A stretch of 39,217 bases of DNA from the NCBI RefSeq assembly GCF_900313035.1, contig NZ_OMPS01000022.1, forward strand, positions 1 to 39,217, read 5' to 3'. The notes beneath the pieces are model-generated. The model was not told where the DNA came from and made no database searches. It saw only the letters and a list, made by a program, of their open reading frames with translations. Positions 32,875 through 39,217 of the stretch are shown piece by piece. A program made the translations under genes and the position numbers. Numbering within the stretch: position 1 is the first letter of the stretch; every line of letters starts with the position of its first letter. Source of the stretch: Ruegeria sp. EL01. GTDB lineage: Bacteria > Pseudomonadota > Alphaproteobacteria > Rhodobacterales > Rhodobacteraceae.

Positions 32875-34120
32875 TTGAGACTGCTCCCTGCGCATCGATG
32901 TACCAGGTCTGGATTGCGTTGTAGTGATTGCGACTTCCCTCAAGATACCTGCTCTTCCAGGCCTCATGAGTTGGTTGAACGTTATCCCATTCGTCGAAGG
33001 CACGACTTTGCAGGCGTACTGGGCTGCCATCCCAGCCCCAGGGCAAGGTAAAGCGCGTCAAGGATTTATTCAGCACTGGGCCTTCGAGTTCGGCAGGCAC
33101 CCAGTTTTTGCCGCCGTCATCAGACACTTCGACTCTGGAGATTTTTCCAAACCCTGACCACGCCAATCCGTTCACTTGATAGTACCCTTTGTCGGGCAAG
33201 ACCTGTCCGGCGGATGGGTGGGTGATCACTGACTTAACACCCATATACATGCTGAAGCCTTCAATTGAACCGTCAGCCAGAGTTTCGGAGTAATGGCGGC
33301 TTTCTTCACGGGTATATGCCGGTCGGTCGGTCACTTCGAGGCGTCTGAGCCACTTGATGCTGGTATTGCCTTCCCAGCCCGGCAAGAACAGACGCATGGG
33401 ATATCCCTGCGCTGGCCTTAGCCGTTCACCGTTTTGATAAAGCGCAATAATCGCATCATCCAGCAGCTTTTGCAGAGGGATGCTCCGCGCAAGGGAACCG
33501 GCGTCAGCACCTTCGGCAATGACCCATTTGGCCTTGGGGTTTAGGCCTGCCTCTTGCAGAAGCAGCTTAACCGGAACACCAATCCATTCGGACCCGGACA
33601 CCAACCCGTGAAGATATTGCAGAGGCATTGGCTGAGCCTCGGGATAGTAACCCTGTGGCGCACTATTTCCTCCACATTCCAGAAAATTTATGCCGCCTGA
33701 CAGAGGATATCGCATGAGATCACTTGCTGTGAACTTCAAAGGACGGTCGGTCATTCCATGAATGAACAACTCATGCATTTCCGGGTCGATTTCGGGAACG
33801 CCTGAGTGATGCGCGCCAAAGTGTAGTCCTGATGGCGTGATGATGCCCTTTTGATTATGCAGAGGTGTGAAAGATGCGGTAAGCGTCGATTTTTCGTTCT
33901 GTGGAAAGATCTTTCGCACGTTGCCTGCTTCATGAGGGGATGGGCTGCCGTAAGCCTCGTCTTCCACCCCCGGATAGAGCATGTTGTCGGGGATTTCCGG
34001 TGCAGCAGACGCGCGTGTAGCGGCAAGTGTGGCTGGCAAAGCCGCTGAACTCGCGGTCAGAAACGTTGCACCCGCCTTCAGGAAATCACGTCTTCCCACA
34101 AAACCATTCGTTTTTGACAT
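32864..34120 (-). CDS. soxC: SoxC-like molybdenum sulfite dehydrogenase
   Basis: A 418-residue enzyme of the sulfite oxidase family. A Tat signal is present (VGRRDFLKAGATFLTASSA, Arg10-Arg11). The molybdopterin-binding domain carries the Mo-ligand cysteine at about 149 (NFLECGGNS). The C-terminal dimerisation domain includes SRVEVSDDGGKNWVPAELEGP. It would oxidise sulfite (or a protein-bound sulfur) in the periplasm and pass electrons to the adjacent cytochrome. AGGAGG precedes the ATG. No soxXYZAB genes are near, so this is an orphan SoxC/SorA-type enzyme; SoxC versus SorA function cannot be separated by eye. Confidence 0.88.
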   Translation of the reverse strand: MSKTNGFVGRRDFLKAGATFLTASSAALPATLAATRASAAPEIPDNMLYPGVEDEAYGSPSPHEAGNVRKIFPQNEKSTLTASFTPLHNQKGIITPSGLHFGAHHSGVPEIDPEMHELFIHGMTDRPLKFTASDLMRYPLSGGINFLECGGNSAPQGYYPEAQPMPLQYLHGLVSGSEWIGVPVKLLLQEAGLNPKAKWVIAEGADAGSLARSIPLQKLLDDAIIALYQNGERLRPAQGYPMRLFLPGWEGNTSIKWLRRLEVTDRPAYTREESRHYSETLADGSIEGFSMYMGVKSVITHPSAGQVLPDKGYYQVNGLAWSGFGKISRVEVSDDGGKNWVPAELEGPVLNKSLTRFTLPWGWDGSPVRLQSRAFDEWDNVQPTHEAWKSRYLEGSRNHYNAIQTWYIDAQGAVSNVF

Positions 34121-34137
34121 CTGACTATCCTCCTGGA

Positions 34138-35382
34138 TCAACAGCACGAATTCGAAGATGCTGCGGAGCGGGTTTTTTGGCTGCCCGGATCAAGTTTGTT
34201 GGTGCGATCTTCCGCAACTCGGTCCAACACAGTTTTGAACTGCCTGAACGCCTTTTTGATATCTGCTCTGGGCGCTGCTATATTCACGCGAATGAACTGA
34301 GTGGCGTCCTGATCAAACCAGGTGCCTGGCGTGGCACCAAAGCCGGAGTCGCCGAGCGTGGCCTTCAGATCATCGCCTGCCAGCCCGGTCGCGGAACAAT
34401 CGAGCCAAATCTGATAGGTGCCCTCGACCGGAGACATCCTGATGGCAGGCAAGTCCTCTTTCAGAAATTGATCAATCCACGCCAACGTGCCTTCCAGATA
34501 GGTGAGCAATTCATCCACCCAGGCCTCGCCATTTTCGTAAGCTGCAATGGTCGCAAAAGTCGTGAAAGCGTTCCCATGCGTTAGGTACATGGAATCCACC
34601 GTCTTCTTGAAACGCTCCAGAAGCGCCTCGTTCCCCGTGTAGACGTATCCGTTTGAGATGCTGTGCATACCAAAGGTCTTTGCCGGCGAGCCGATCATCG
34701 ATACGTGGTTTTCGTGATCCACGGCCATCAGGCTGGTGAAGCGATGACCCGTATAGATGATGTCGGAATGGATTTCGTCGCTGATGATTGTCACGCCGTG
34801 GCGGTTGGTGATACTCACCAACTGTTCCAGCTCGTCTCTGCGCCACACGCGACCGACCGGGTTGTGCGGGTTGCACAGGATCATGGCTTTGACATCTGGT
34901 GCGCTCAGCTTCTCTTCGAGATCGGTGTAATCCATCTCGTATGAGCCATCGATGTTGCGAAGCGGGCTTTTGACGATGTTCCGGCCGGCGGTGCTGATGA
35001 CCTTGCCAAACTGATGATAGGCCGGGACCTGCATCAACACACTGTCACCGGGCTCGGTCAATTCGCGGATCAGCATCGCAATGGCGGTGAGCACTCCGGG
35101 AACTTGTTCGAACTTTTCCGGGTCCAGCGAAAGATTGTGACGGCGTTTGAACCAGTTCGAGATCGCTGCGAATACGCCTTTTGAGTTGAACTCGTAGGAA
35201 AACTGACCGCGGTTTGCAAGGCGTAGAAGCTCTTCCTGGATTGGGTTTGCGACAGCAAAATCCATGTCGGCGACCCACAAGGGCGTCACCTGTTCGGTGC
35301 CGAAGACCATATTCAGAAAATTGGGATCATGCCGGACGAAAGTGTCACCGGTTTTTGCAGGGGCTGTGTCAAACGGGCTCAC
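34138..35382 (-). CDS. patB: PatB/MalY-type PLP-dependent C-S lyase
   Basis: A 414-residue fold-type I PLP enzyme. PLWVADMDF, NPHNPVGRVW, SDEIHSDIIY and GSPAKTFG (Lys235, Schiff base) are the signatures of the PatB/MalY cystathionine beta-lyase group, which splits cysteine conjugates to a thiol or sulfide, pyruvate and ammonia. The start is GTG at 35382, with AAGGA at the right distance. The C-terminus ends SNSCC, a Cys-Cys tail beyond the normal end of the family. It lies between the GST gene and the sulfite dehydrogenase (17-base gap), consistent with cleaving glutathione- or cysteine-derived conjugates. Confidence 0.87.
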   Translation of the reverse strand: MSPFDTAPAKTGDTFVRHDPNFLNMVFGTEQVTPLWVADMDFAVANPIQEELLRLANRGQFSYEFNSKGVFAAISNWFKRRHNLSLDPEKFEQVPGVLTAIAMLIRELTEPGDSVLMQVPAYHQFGKVISTAGRNIVKSPLRNIDGSYEMDYTDLEEKLSAPDVKAMILCNPHNPVGRVWRRDELEQLVSITNRHGVTIISDEIHSDIIYTGHRFTSLMAVDHENHVSMIGSPAKTFGMHSISNGYVYTGNEALLERFKKTVDSMYLTHGNAFTTFATIAAYENGEAWVDELLTYLEGTLAWIDQFLKEDLPAIRMSPVEGTYQIWLDCSATGLAGDDLKATLGDSGFGATPGTWFDQDATQFIRVNIAAPRADIKKAFRQFKTVLDRVAEDRTNKLDPGSQKTRSAASSNSCC

Positions 35383-35445
35383 GAGAGGATTCCTTTGGAG
35401 AGAGGTGTCAGGATCAGAATTCAGGGTGGTTGATTGGAGCGTCTG

Positions 35446-36147
35446 TCAGCAGCACGCGTCCGCCAGTTCGGGCGCACTCTGCTGGAACCCGCCGTTTTCC
35501 TTGCGCCGACCAAGAAAGGTTTGGTCCGACAGGTAAAAATCAGAAAACGCGTCCTCAAACTCCGCTGACACTGACTTCTCTGCCAAGCCTGTCTGCATCA
35601 GGTGCGTCTGCCATGATTTCAGCTTTGGTCGATCACCAAGGAAATCGTAGCCGGTGTTTTTCTCGATGATGTCAGCACGATGCAGCAAGACCAACCAGGC
35701 AATATCCACCATGCCGATCACGTCTCCAGCAAAATAAGGAGTATCGCTTAGCTTAGCTTCGATCCGGTCAAAAGCGGTGCCCAGCTTCGCCGCGCGCTCA
35801 GACAGGGTAGCTTCATCCGCGCTTCGCTGAGCGCCGCATTGAACCAGATAGCTCTTGGTCGCCAGATAGCTCCAGGCACGGTTTGTTGCCTTTTCTTCCG
35901 GCGACAGGTCGGCTTGCAGAGGTGGATATGCCTCTTCGAGATACTCAACGATGGCATCGCTTTCAAACAGCGCTTGCCCACCATCGGTAATGAGGACTGG
36001 CACCTGACCATTGGGCGAGATGTCGAGAAACCACTGGGGCTTGTCTTGCAAGCTGATGAACTCGATCTCGTAGGACAGGTTCTTCGCTTTGAGCAATGCG
36101 GCGACGCGCTGGACGAAAGGGCATATGGTGAGGCTGACGATTTTCAT
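35446..36147 (-). CDS. Omega-type glutathione S-transferase
   Basis: A 233-residue cytoplasmic protein. The N-terminal thioredoxin domain begins KIVSLTICPFVQRVAALL, the omega-class pattern with catalytic Cys9. NGQVPVLITDGGQALFESDAIVEYLEEAYP holds the glutathione-binding cis-Pro and the ES pair. The C-terminal helical domain runs from about residue 90. Omega GSTs act as glutathione-dependent thiol transferases or reductases. It is the first gene of the operon, divergent from an ArsR gene 100 bases away. The end, PELADACC, carries Cys-Cys, as does the next gene product. Confidence 0.88.
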   Translation of the reverse strand: MKIVSLTICPFVQRVAALLKAKNLSYEIEFISLQDKPQWFLDISPNGQVPVLITDGGQALFESDAIVEYLEEAYPPLQADLSPEEKATNRAWSYLATKSYLVQCGAQRSADEATLSERAAKLGTAFDRIEAKLSDTPYFAGDVIGMVDIAWLVLLHRADIIEKNTGYDFLGDRPKLKSWQTHLMQTGLAEKSVSAEFEDAFSDFYLSDQTFLGRRKENGGFQQSAPELADACC

Positions 36148-36227
36148 GGCATGTCCAATTTGGTGAGGCAGAGAGCTGTTGGGTTGTTTGTGATGAGTCG
36201 AAGGTGTTATATGGATAACTATTCAAC

Positions 36228-36247
36228 ATTTCAAGAGAGGTTGAAAT
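36228..36247. promoter_or_regulatory. ArsR operator candidate in the arsR/gst intergenic region
   Basis: ATTTCAA-GAGAGG-TTGAAAT is a perfect inverted repeat with 7-base arms that ends directly before the ArsR start codon and contains its AGAGG ribosome site. Its place in a 100-base divergent gap fits a repressor site for both arsR and the gst operon. Confidence 0.55.
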
Positions 36248-36577
36248 ATGGATGAGAAAGACGCGATTACCATGCTTGGTGCCCTGTCTCAGGAAATGCG
36301 TTTGCGCATCATTCGATATCTGATCGGGCGCGGCGAGGAAGGCGCTTCGGCTGGTGAGATCGCAGAGGCGATGGATGCAATATCTTCGAAAGCATCTTTC
36401 CATCTGTCGGCATTGGAACGTGCCGACCTGATAACTTCGGAACGGCAGTCCCGGAAGATCATCTATCGGGTGAGCTTTCTCGGGCTGGGTGGTCTTCTCT
36501 CGTTCATTCTCAATGATTGTTGCAGCAACCACCCTGATATTCGGGAGCATTGCGGCCTGCCAAACTTTGACTGCTGA
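36248..36577 (+). CDS. ArsR-family regulator with vicinal cysteines
   Basis: A 109-residue repressor: ALSQEMRLRIIRYLIGRGEEGASAGEIAEAMDAISSKASFHLSALERADLI is an ArsR HTH. The C-terminus holds Cys91-Cys92, Cys102 and Cys109 (NDCCSNHPDIREHCGLPNFDC), similar to arsenite-sensing ArsR variants with cysteines late in the chain; reactive sulfur or another thiol-modifying agent is an alternative inducer. It is divergent from the gst operon, followed by a strong terminator at 36612. No arsenic-resistance genes (arsB, arsC, arsH) are nearby. Confidence 0.9.
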   Translation: MDEKDAITMLGALSQEMRLRIIRYLIGRGEEGASAGEIAEAMDAISSKASFHLSALERADLITSERQSRKIIYRVSFLGLGGLLSFILNDCCSNHPDIREHCGLPNFDC

Positions 36578-36611
36578 TCCTCGTTGTTGGGCAGCAATCA
36601 CACGCCTCGAG

Positions 36612-36657
36612 CAGCTGCCGTAACACGGGATTGTATCTACGGCAGCTGTAGTTTTTT
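36612..36657 (+). terminator. Rho-independent terminator after arsR
   Basis: CAGCTGCCGT (36612-36621) pairs perfectly with ACGGCAGCTG (36639-36648), with a 17-base loop, then TAG and six T (36652-36657). It ends the arsR transcript about 35 bases after its stop and insulates the convergent minus-strand gene. Confidence 0.85.
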
Positions 36658-36684
36658 CGTAGGCTCGATAGCAATAGGATCAGC

Positions 36685-37437
36685 CTATTCGACCTTGCCG
36701 GGCAGGCTCAGATCTCCAGATGCGATGTCAAACACATCGGTTACGCAGAGCAGCGGTGCGTGGACATTGACGTTGACGCGCAGAGCGGACGTAACACCGT
36801 CATAGGCAACATCAGCAAGCTCGACATCGTTGGCGAAACCCGCGTTCACTATGATTTCCGGGCCGTCGAACAGCGGTGTGAAGCCTGGGCTGTCGAGAAA
36901 GATCGGAAATCCTGGCCAGGTTGCGGGTAGTTTTGGGTTAGTGCCCTCAGGTATGTCGCGAACCGCAAGAGCGCCCGGCCCACAGTCCTCGGTTGGCGTA
37001 AGAACAACCCAGTGACTGTGCCACTCAATACCGTCATTCGCGGGATCGCCATCGCCGTTTTCATCGTAAAGTGGCGTGTCATCGAAGTCCGGGTGGCTGG
37101 TCGCAGCCATAGCCAGAATGCCCGTTCCGCCTTCGAAACCGACCGCAGACGGATCGAGTGAGGTTGGCCAGACGTAGGACCACACATCCGAACCGCCAAC
37201 AGATCCGGTCGAGGCGGGTGTAGAAGCTCCGGCGATGCCATTTGTTGTCATGTGGAAAGTGACAACGTTGCCGTTTCGGTGGGCGTGGGCTGCCAATATA
37301 TCAAAGTCAGCCACCTTGGTTTCATCGGCGGGTGAGGTGACGGCATCGTGCATGTCTGCCGCGTGATCTCCATCGGCAAAAGCTCCGCTCGCAGACAGCG
37401 CAACCGCGGTCGCGATTTTGGGCAGGGACAGTCTCAT
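36685..37437 (-). CDS. Secreted protein of unknown function (EF-hand-like loop)
   Basis: A 250-residue protein with a Sec signal peptide (MRLSLPKIATAVALSASGAFA, cleaved before DGDH). I do not recognise the family. A DENGDGDPANDG loop (near residue 120) resembles a calcium-binding EF-hand or thrombospondin-3-type loop. Histidines in GDHAADMHDAV and HAHRNGNVVTFHM are notable, and the two late cysteines could form a disulfide. It is divergent from the MarR gene over two palindromic sites, so it is probably a target of that regulator. Confidence 0.75.
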   Translation of the reverse strand: MRLSLPKIATAVALSASGAFADGDHAADMHDAVTSPADETKVADFDILAAHAHRNGNVVTFHMTTNGIAGASTPASTGSVGGSDVWSYVWPTSLDPSAVGFEGGTGILAMAATSHPDFDDTPLYDENGDGDPANDGIEWHSHWVVLTPTEDCGPGALAVRDIPEGTNPKLPATWPGFPIFLDSPGFTPLFDGPEIIVNAGFANDVELADVAYDGVTSALRVNVNVHAPLLCVTDVFDIASGDLSLPGKVE

Positions 37438-37461
37438 GTGGTTTCTCCTAGATTCTAATTA

Positions 37462-37518
37462 ATAGCGACTCGATACTATTTATCGAAACTGATTGCAAGA
37501 CTGGTATCGACTCGCTAT
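37462..37518. promoter_or_regulatory. Two MarR operator candidates in the divergent promoter
   Basis: TAGCGACTCGATA (37463-37475) and TATCGACTCGCTA (37505-37517) are near-palindromes that are also inverted copies of each other. Extended, ATAGCGACTCGATAC at 37462-37476 is repeated inversely at 37504-37518. Their centres are 42 bases apart, about four helical turns. They lie 10-66 bases before the MarR start and before the divergent secreted-protein gene. Confidence 0.65.
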
Positions 37519-37527
37519 GAGTTACCC

Positions 37528-38085
37528 ATGGATACGAGTCACCGCATTCGCGCGCTTATCAACAGGATCGCCAGGCTTGATGCCGCTCACAGTTGGGAGG
37601 GTGATTTGAACCCCGCGCAACGGGGTGCATTAGAGTATCTGGTTCAAGCCAACATGTACTCCCGAGCCCCATCTCAAGTGGCTGAGTATTTCGGGACGAC
37701 CCGGGGCACGATGTCTCAGACTCTGAAGGTGCTATCCCGCAAGGGATACATTGCTGAAGAGACTTCGAAGTCTGACAAGCGGTCGATCTCGTATACGCCG
37801 ACTGAGGCAGGGCGCGAGGTTGTGACGGCTTCAAACCCCATAGCTGGCGCGCTCGAGTCACTTAAGCCGGACGAGCAAATCGAGCTGGAAAGCGCTTTGA
37901 GGCGCGGCTTGCAACTGGCCCTGAAAGCCAACGGCGGTCAATCCTTTGGCCTGTGCAAGACGTGCGATCACTATGACCCGCAAGAGGTGAATGGTTTTTG
38001 CAAACTCCTGTCGGTCTCACTGTCAGAGGGTGAAAACAACAAGATCTGCGTTGAACACAAAGAGGTGGCGAATGGCGCATCCTGA
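37528..38085 (+). CDS. MarR-family regulator with a four-cysteine C-terminal tail
   Basis: A 185-residue protein. Residues about 28-100 form the winged HTH (LNPAQRGALEYLVQANMYSRAPSQVAEYFGTTRGTMSQTLKVLSRKGYI plus wing with SDKRSISYTPTEAG). Beyond the usual MarR end there is a tail with Cys143, Cys146, Cys158 and Cys174 (LCKTCDHY, GFCKLL, KICVEH), spaced like a metal or Fe-S binding site. This would allow redox or metal sensing. It overlaps the MOSC gene by 14 bases. Confidence 0.9.
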   Translation: MDTSHRIRALINRIARLDAAHSWEGDLNPAQRGALEYLVQANMYSRAPSQVAEYFGTTRGTMSQTLKVLSRKGYIAEETSKSDKRSISYTPTEAGREVVTASNPIAGALESLKPDEQIELESALRRGLQLALKANGGQSFGLCKTCDHYDPQEVNGFCKLLSVSLSEGENNKICVEHKEVANGAS

Positions 38086-38764
38086 CTTGACTGCCCGAGT
38101 AGATGGCTTGTTCCTGGGCGCGGCTAAAGATCGGTGGGAAGGTAAGCCGCCATCAGCCATTCAAAAAGATCGGGTCAGCGGTCCACAGGATATTTCGTTT
38201 AATGGGTTCTCGGGAGACGAACAGGCAGACCTGACAGTGCATGGTGGGGCCGAAAAGGCCATTCATCACTATGCCTTGGATCACTACAACGCATGGCAGT
38301 CAGAAGGGCATTTGGCACCGAATACAAACCCTGCTGCCTTTGGGGAAAACATCTCCACCCGAGGATTGACCGAGGACAACCTCTGCATCGGCGATATCCT
38401 GACACTTGGCACTGCCACGGTTCAGATCAGCCAGGGCCGCCAACCTTGTTGGAAACTTGGTCTGCATACGGGCAATAAAAAGATGCCTTATCTGTTTCAG
38501 AAAATGGGCCGGACGGGTTGGTATTACAGAGTATTGGAACCTGGATCTGTAGCGCCCGGAGACGTGATAGCGCTTGTTGAACGGCGTCATGAAGACTGGA
38601 GCGTCAAGCGCGTCACACAGGCTCGGTTGACCCGGCGCGTAAGCCCGCATGAGGCCGAAATACTCGCCAATATCGTGGATCTTGCACCGGGCTGGCGTGC
38701 GGCATTCGCGCGTATGGCAGATGGAATCGCGCATGAGGATACCACCGCGCGGTTGGGCGCTTAG
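38072..38764 (+). CDS. MOSC-domain protein (YiiM-like)
   Basis: A 230-residue protein. DGLFLGAAKDRWEGKPPSAIQKDRV and DLTVHGGAEKAIHHYALDHYNAW open the MOSC domain. GENISTRGLTEDNLCIGDILTLGTATVQISQGRQPCWKLGLH includes the conserved Cys126. The C-terminal about 70 residues form the YiiM-type helical extension. YiiM-like proteins bind molybdenum cofactor and reduce N-hydroxylated bases such as 6-hydroxylaminopurine. ATG 38072 overlaps the marR end; AGAGGTGG is upstream. Confidence 0.88.
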   Translation: MAHPDLTARVDGLFLGAAKDRWEGKPPSAIQKDRVSGPQDISFNGFSGDEQADLTVHGGAEKAIHHYALDHYNAWQSEGHLAPNTNPAAFGENISTRGLTEDNLCIGDILTLGTATVQISQGRQPCWKLGLHTGNKKMPYLFQKMGRTGWYYRVLEPGSVAPGDVIALVERRHEDWSVKRVTQARLTRRVSPHEAEILANIVDLAPGWRAAFARMADGIAHEDTTARLGA

Positions 38765-39217
38765 GCAGGTTCATTGGTCTTGGTATATATCTGAATTTCG
38801 CATTCGTCCGGCCTGCCATTTCGTTGCGAAATCTCCCAAAACCCAATGACCGGTTGCTGCTCCGGTTTGACAGTTCAGGCACTTCGCAACATTCGGTACA
38901 AAGGGCTCTCAACCGCCACTAGATCGATAGCAGCAAAACCGGTAGAGAGTACTGAGGTCGGCCTCGTGGACGGCCCATACCGGTCACTCAACAGCGCATT
39001 GCGATGCTGCGGTCGCACCCGATTAGCCGCCATTCGCTGCGATAACAAAATCTCGAAGACTGCGAATGGAGAAAGCTCGGGACGAAGGGACCGTCTGCTC
39101 ACGCAAAACCAATGTCTGTTATTGTTAAACTCGTTGCTTTTCTTGTCGGTAGTCTATCGCCGCGTGCCACAAAACCGCAGACATGATCACTGTCCCGCCA
39201 ATGACCGCAGCAATAGG
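38765..39217. repeat. Non-coding right end with dispersed degenerate repeats
   Basis: No gene can be supported in these 453 bases. CGCCATTCGCTGC (39028-39040) with GATGCTGCGGTCGCACCCG just before it belongs to the dispersed family, as do weaker units around 38900-38990. A gene entering from the right of the window is possible on either strand near the end but cannot be judged. Confidence 0.4.

Noticed and set aside
36248..36577. A classical arsenic-resistance operon
   Set aside because: The regulator has arsenite-type cysteines, but no arsB, acr3, arsC, arsH or arsM is nearby; the neighbours point to sulfur and thiol chemistry.
1..39217. CRISPR arrays, tRNA or rRNA genes
   Set aside because: No regularly spaced direct repeats, cloverleaf candidates or rRNA-like segments were seen in the intergenic regions.

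Overview
The window looks like a chromosomal segment of a marine alphaproteobacterium of the Roseobacter/Rhodobacteraceae type. This rests on the moderately GC-rich coding sequence, the protein styles (polyamine-type ABC cassette, SoxC-like sulfite dehydrogenase, DUF3726-like protein, omega-type GST), and many short degenerate intergenic sequences sharing the core GACNTTCGCTGC. Taxonomy is an inference; no rRNA, tRNA or CRISPR array was seen.

Layout. 1-850: 3' end of an IS91-family element. 855-7314: a LuxR-type regulator divergent from a spermidine/putrescine-type ABC operon (ATPase, two permeases, binding protein), then a hairpin and an amidohydrolase; a strong palindrome sits between regulator and operon. 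7315-11130: accessory stretch with a GNAT acetyltransferase, an LRR lipoprotein, a NUDIX hydrolase and an IS110/IS1111-type insertion sequence with matching subterminal inverted repeats. 11329-14786: three co-directional genes of unknown role: a 525-residue protein, a small acidic protein and a distant tRNA-guanine-transglycosylase-like (TGT/DpdA-like) TIM-barrel protein. This is the best candidate for an undescribed nucleic-acid modification or defence cassette.

15083-18581: a LysR regulator, a LysR-type operator candidate, a 566-residue unknown protein and a DUF3726-like protein that resembles malate/L-lactate dehydrogenases (Ldh_2) but has lost their catalytic-type histidines. 18929-22672: two ArsR/SRPBCC modules, each with a clear palindromic operator candidate, a DUF1801 protein and an NTF2-like protein tightly divergent from a small LuxR protein. 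22979-25159: TTHB210-like secreted protein, Tat-exported cupredoxin and ECF sigma factor in one overlapping operon, then a VOC protein. 25379-30667: membrane-bound AraC regulator and a MacAB/Lol-like efflux system (adaptor, ATPase, two FtsX-like permeases).

31092-36577: a likely six-gene operon (omega GST, PatB-type C-S lyase, SoxC-like sulfite dehydrogenase, cytochrome c, short-chain dehydrogenase homologue, thioredoxin-fold DUF3088) divergent from an ArsR repressor with vicinal cysteines. The GST and the lyase both end in Cys-Cys. I read it as a thiol- or sulfur-responsive detoxification/oxidation unit. 36685-38764: secreted protein of unknown function divergent from a MarR regulator with a four-cysteine tail, over two palindromic sites, with a MOSC protein overlapping the MarR gene. 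38765-39217 holds no gene that I can support.
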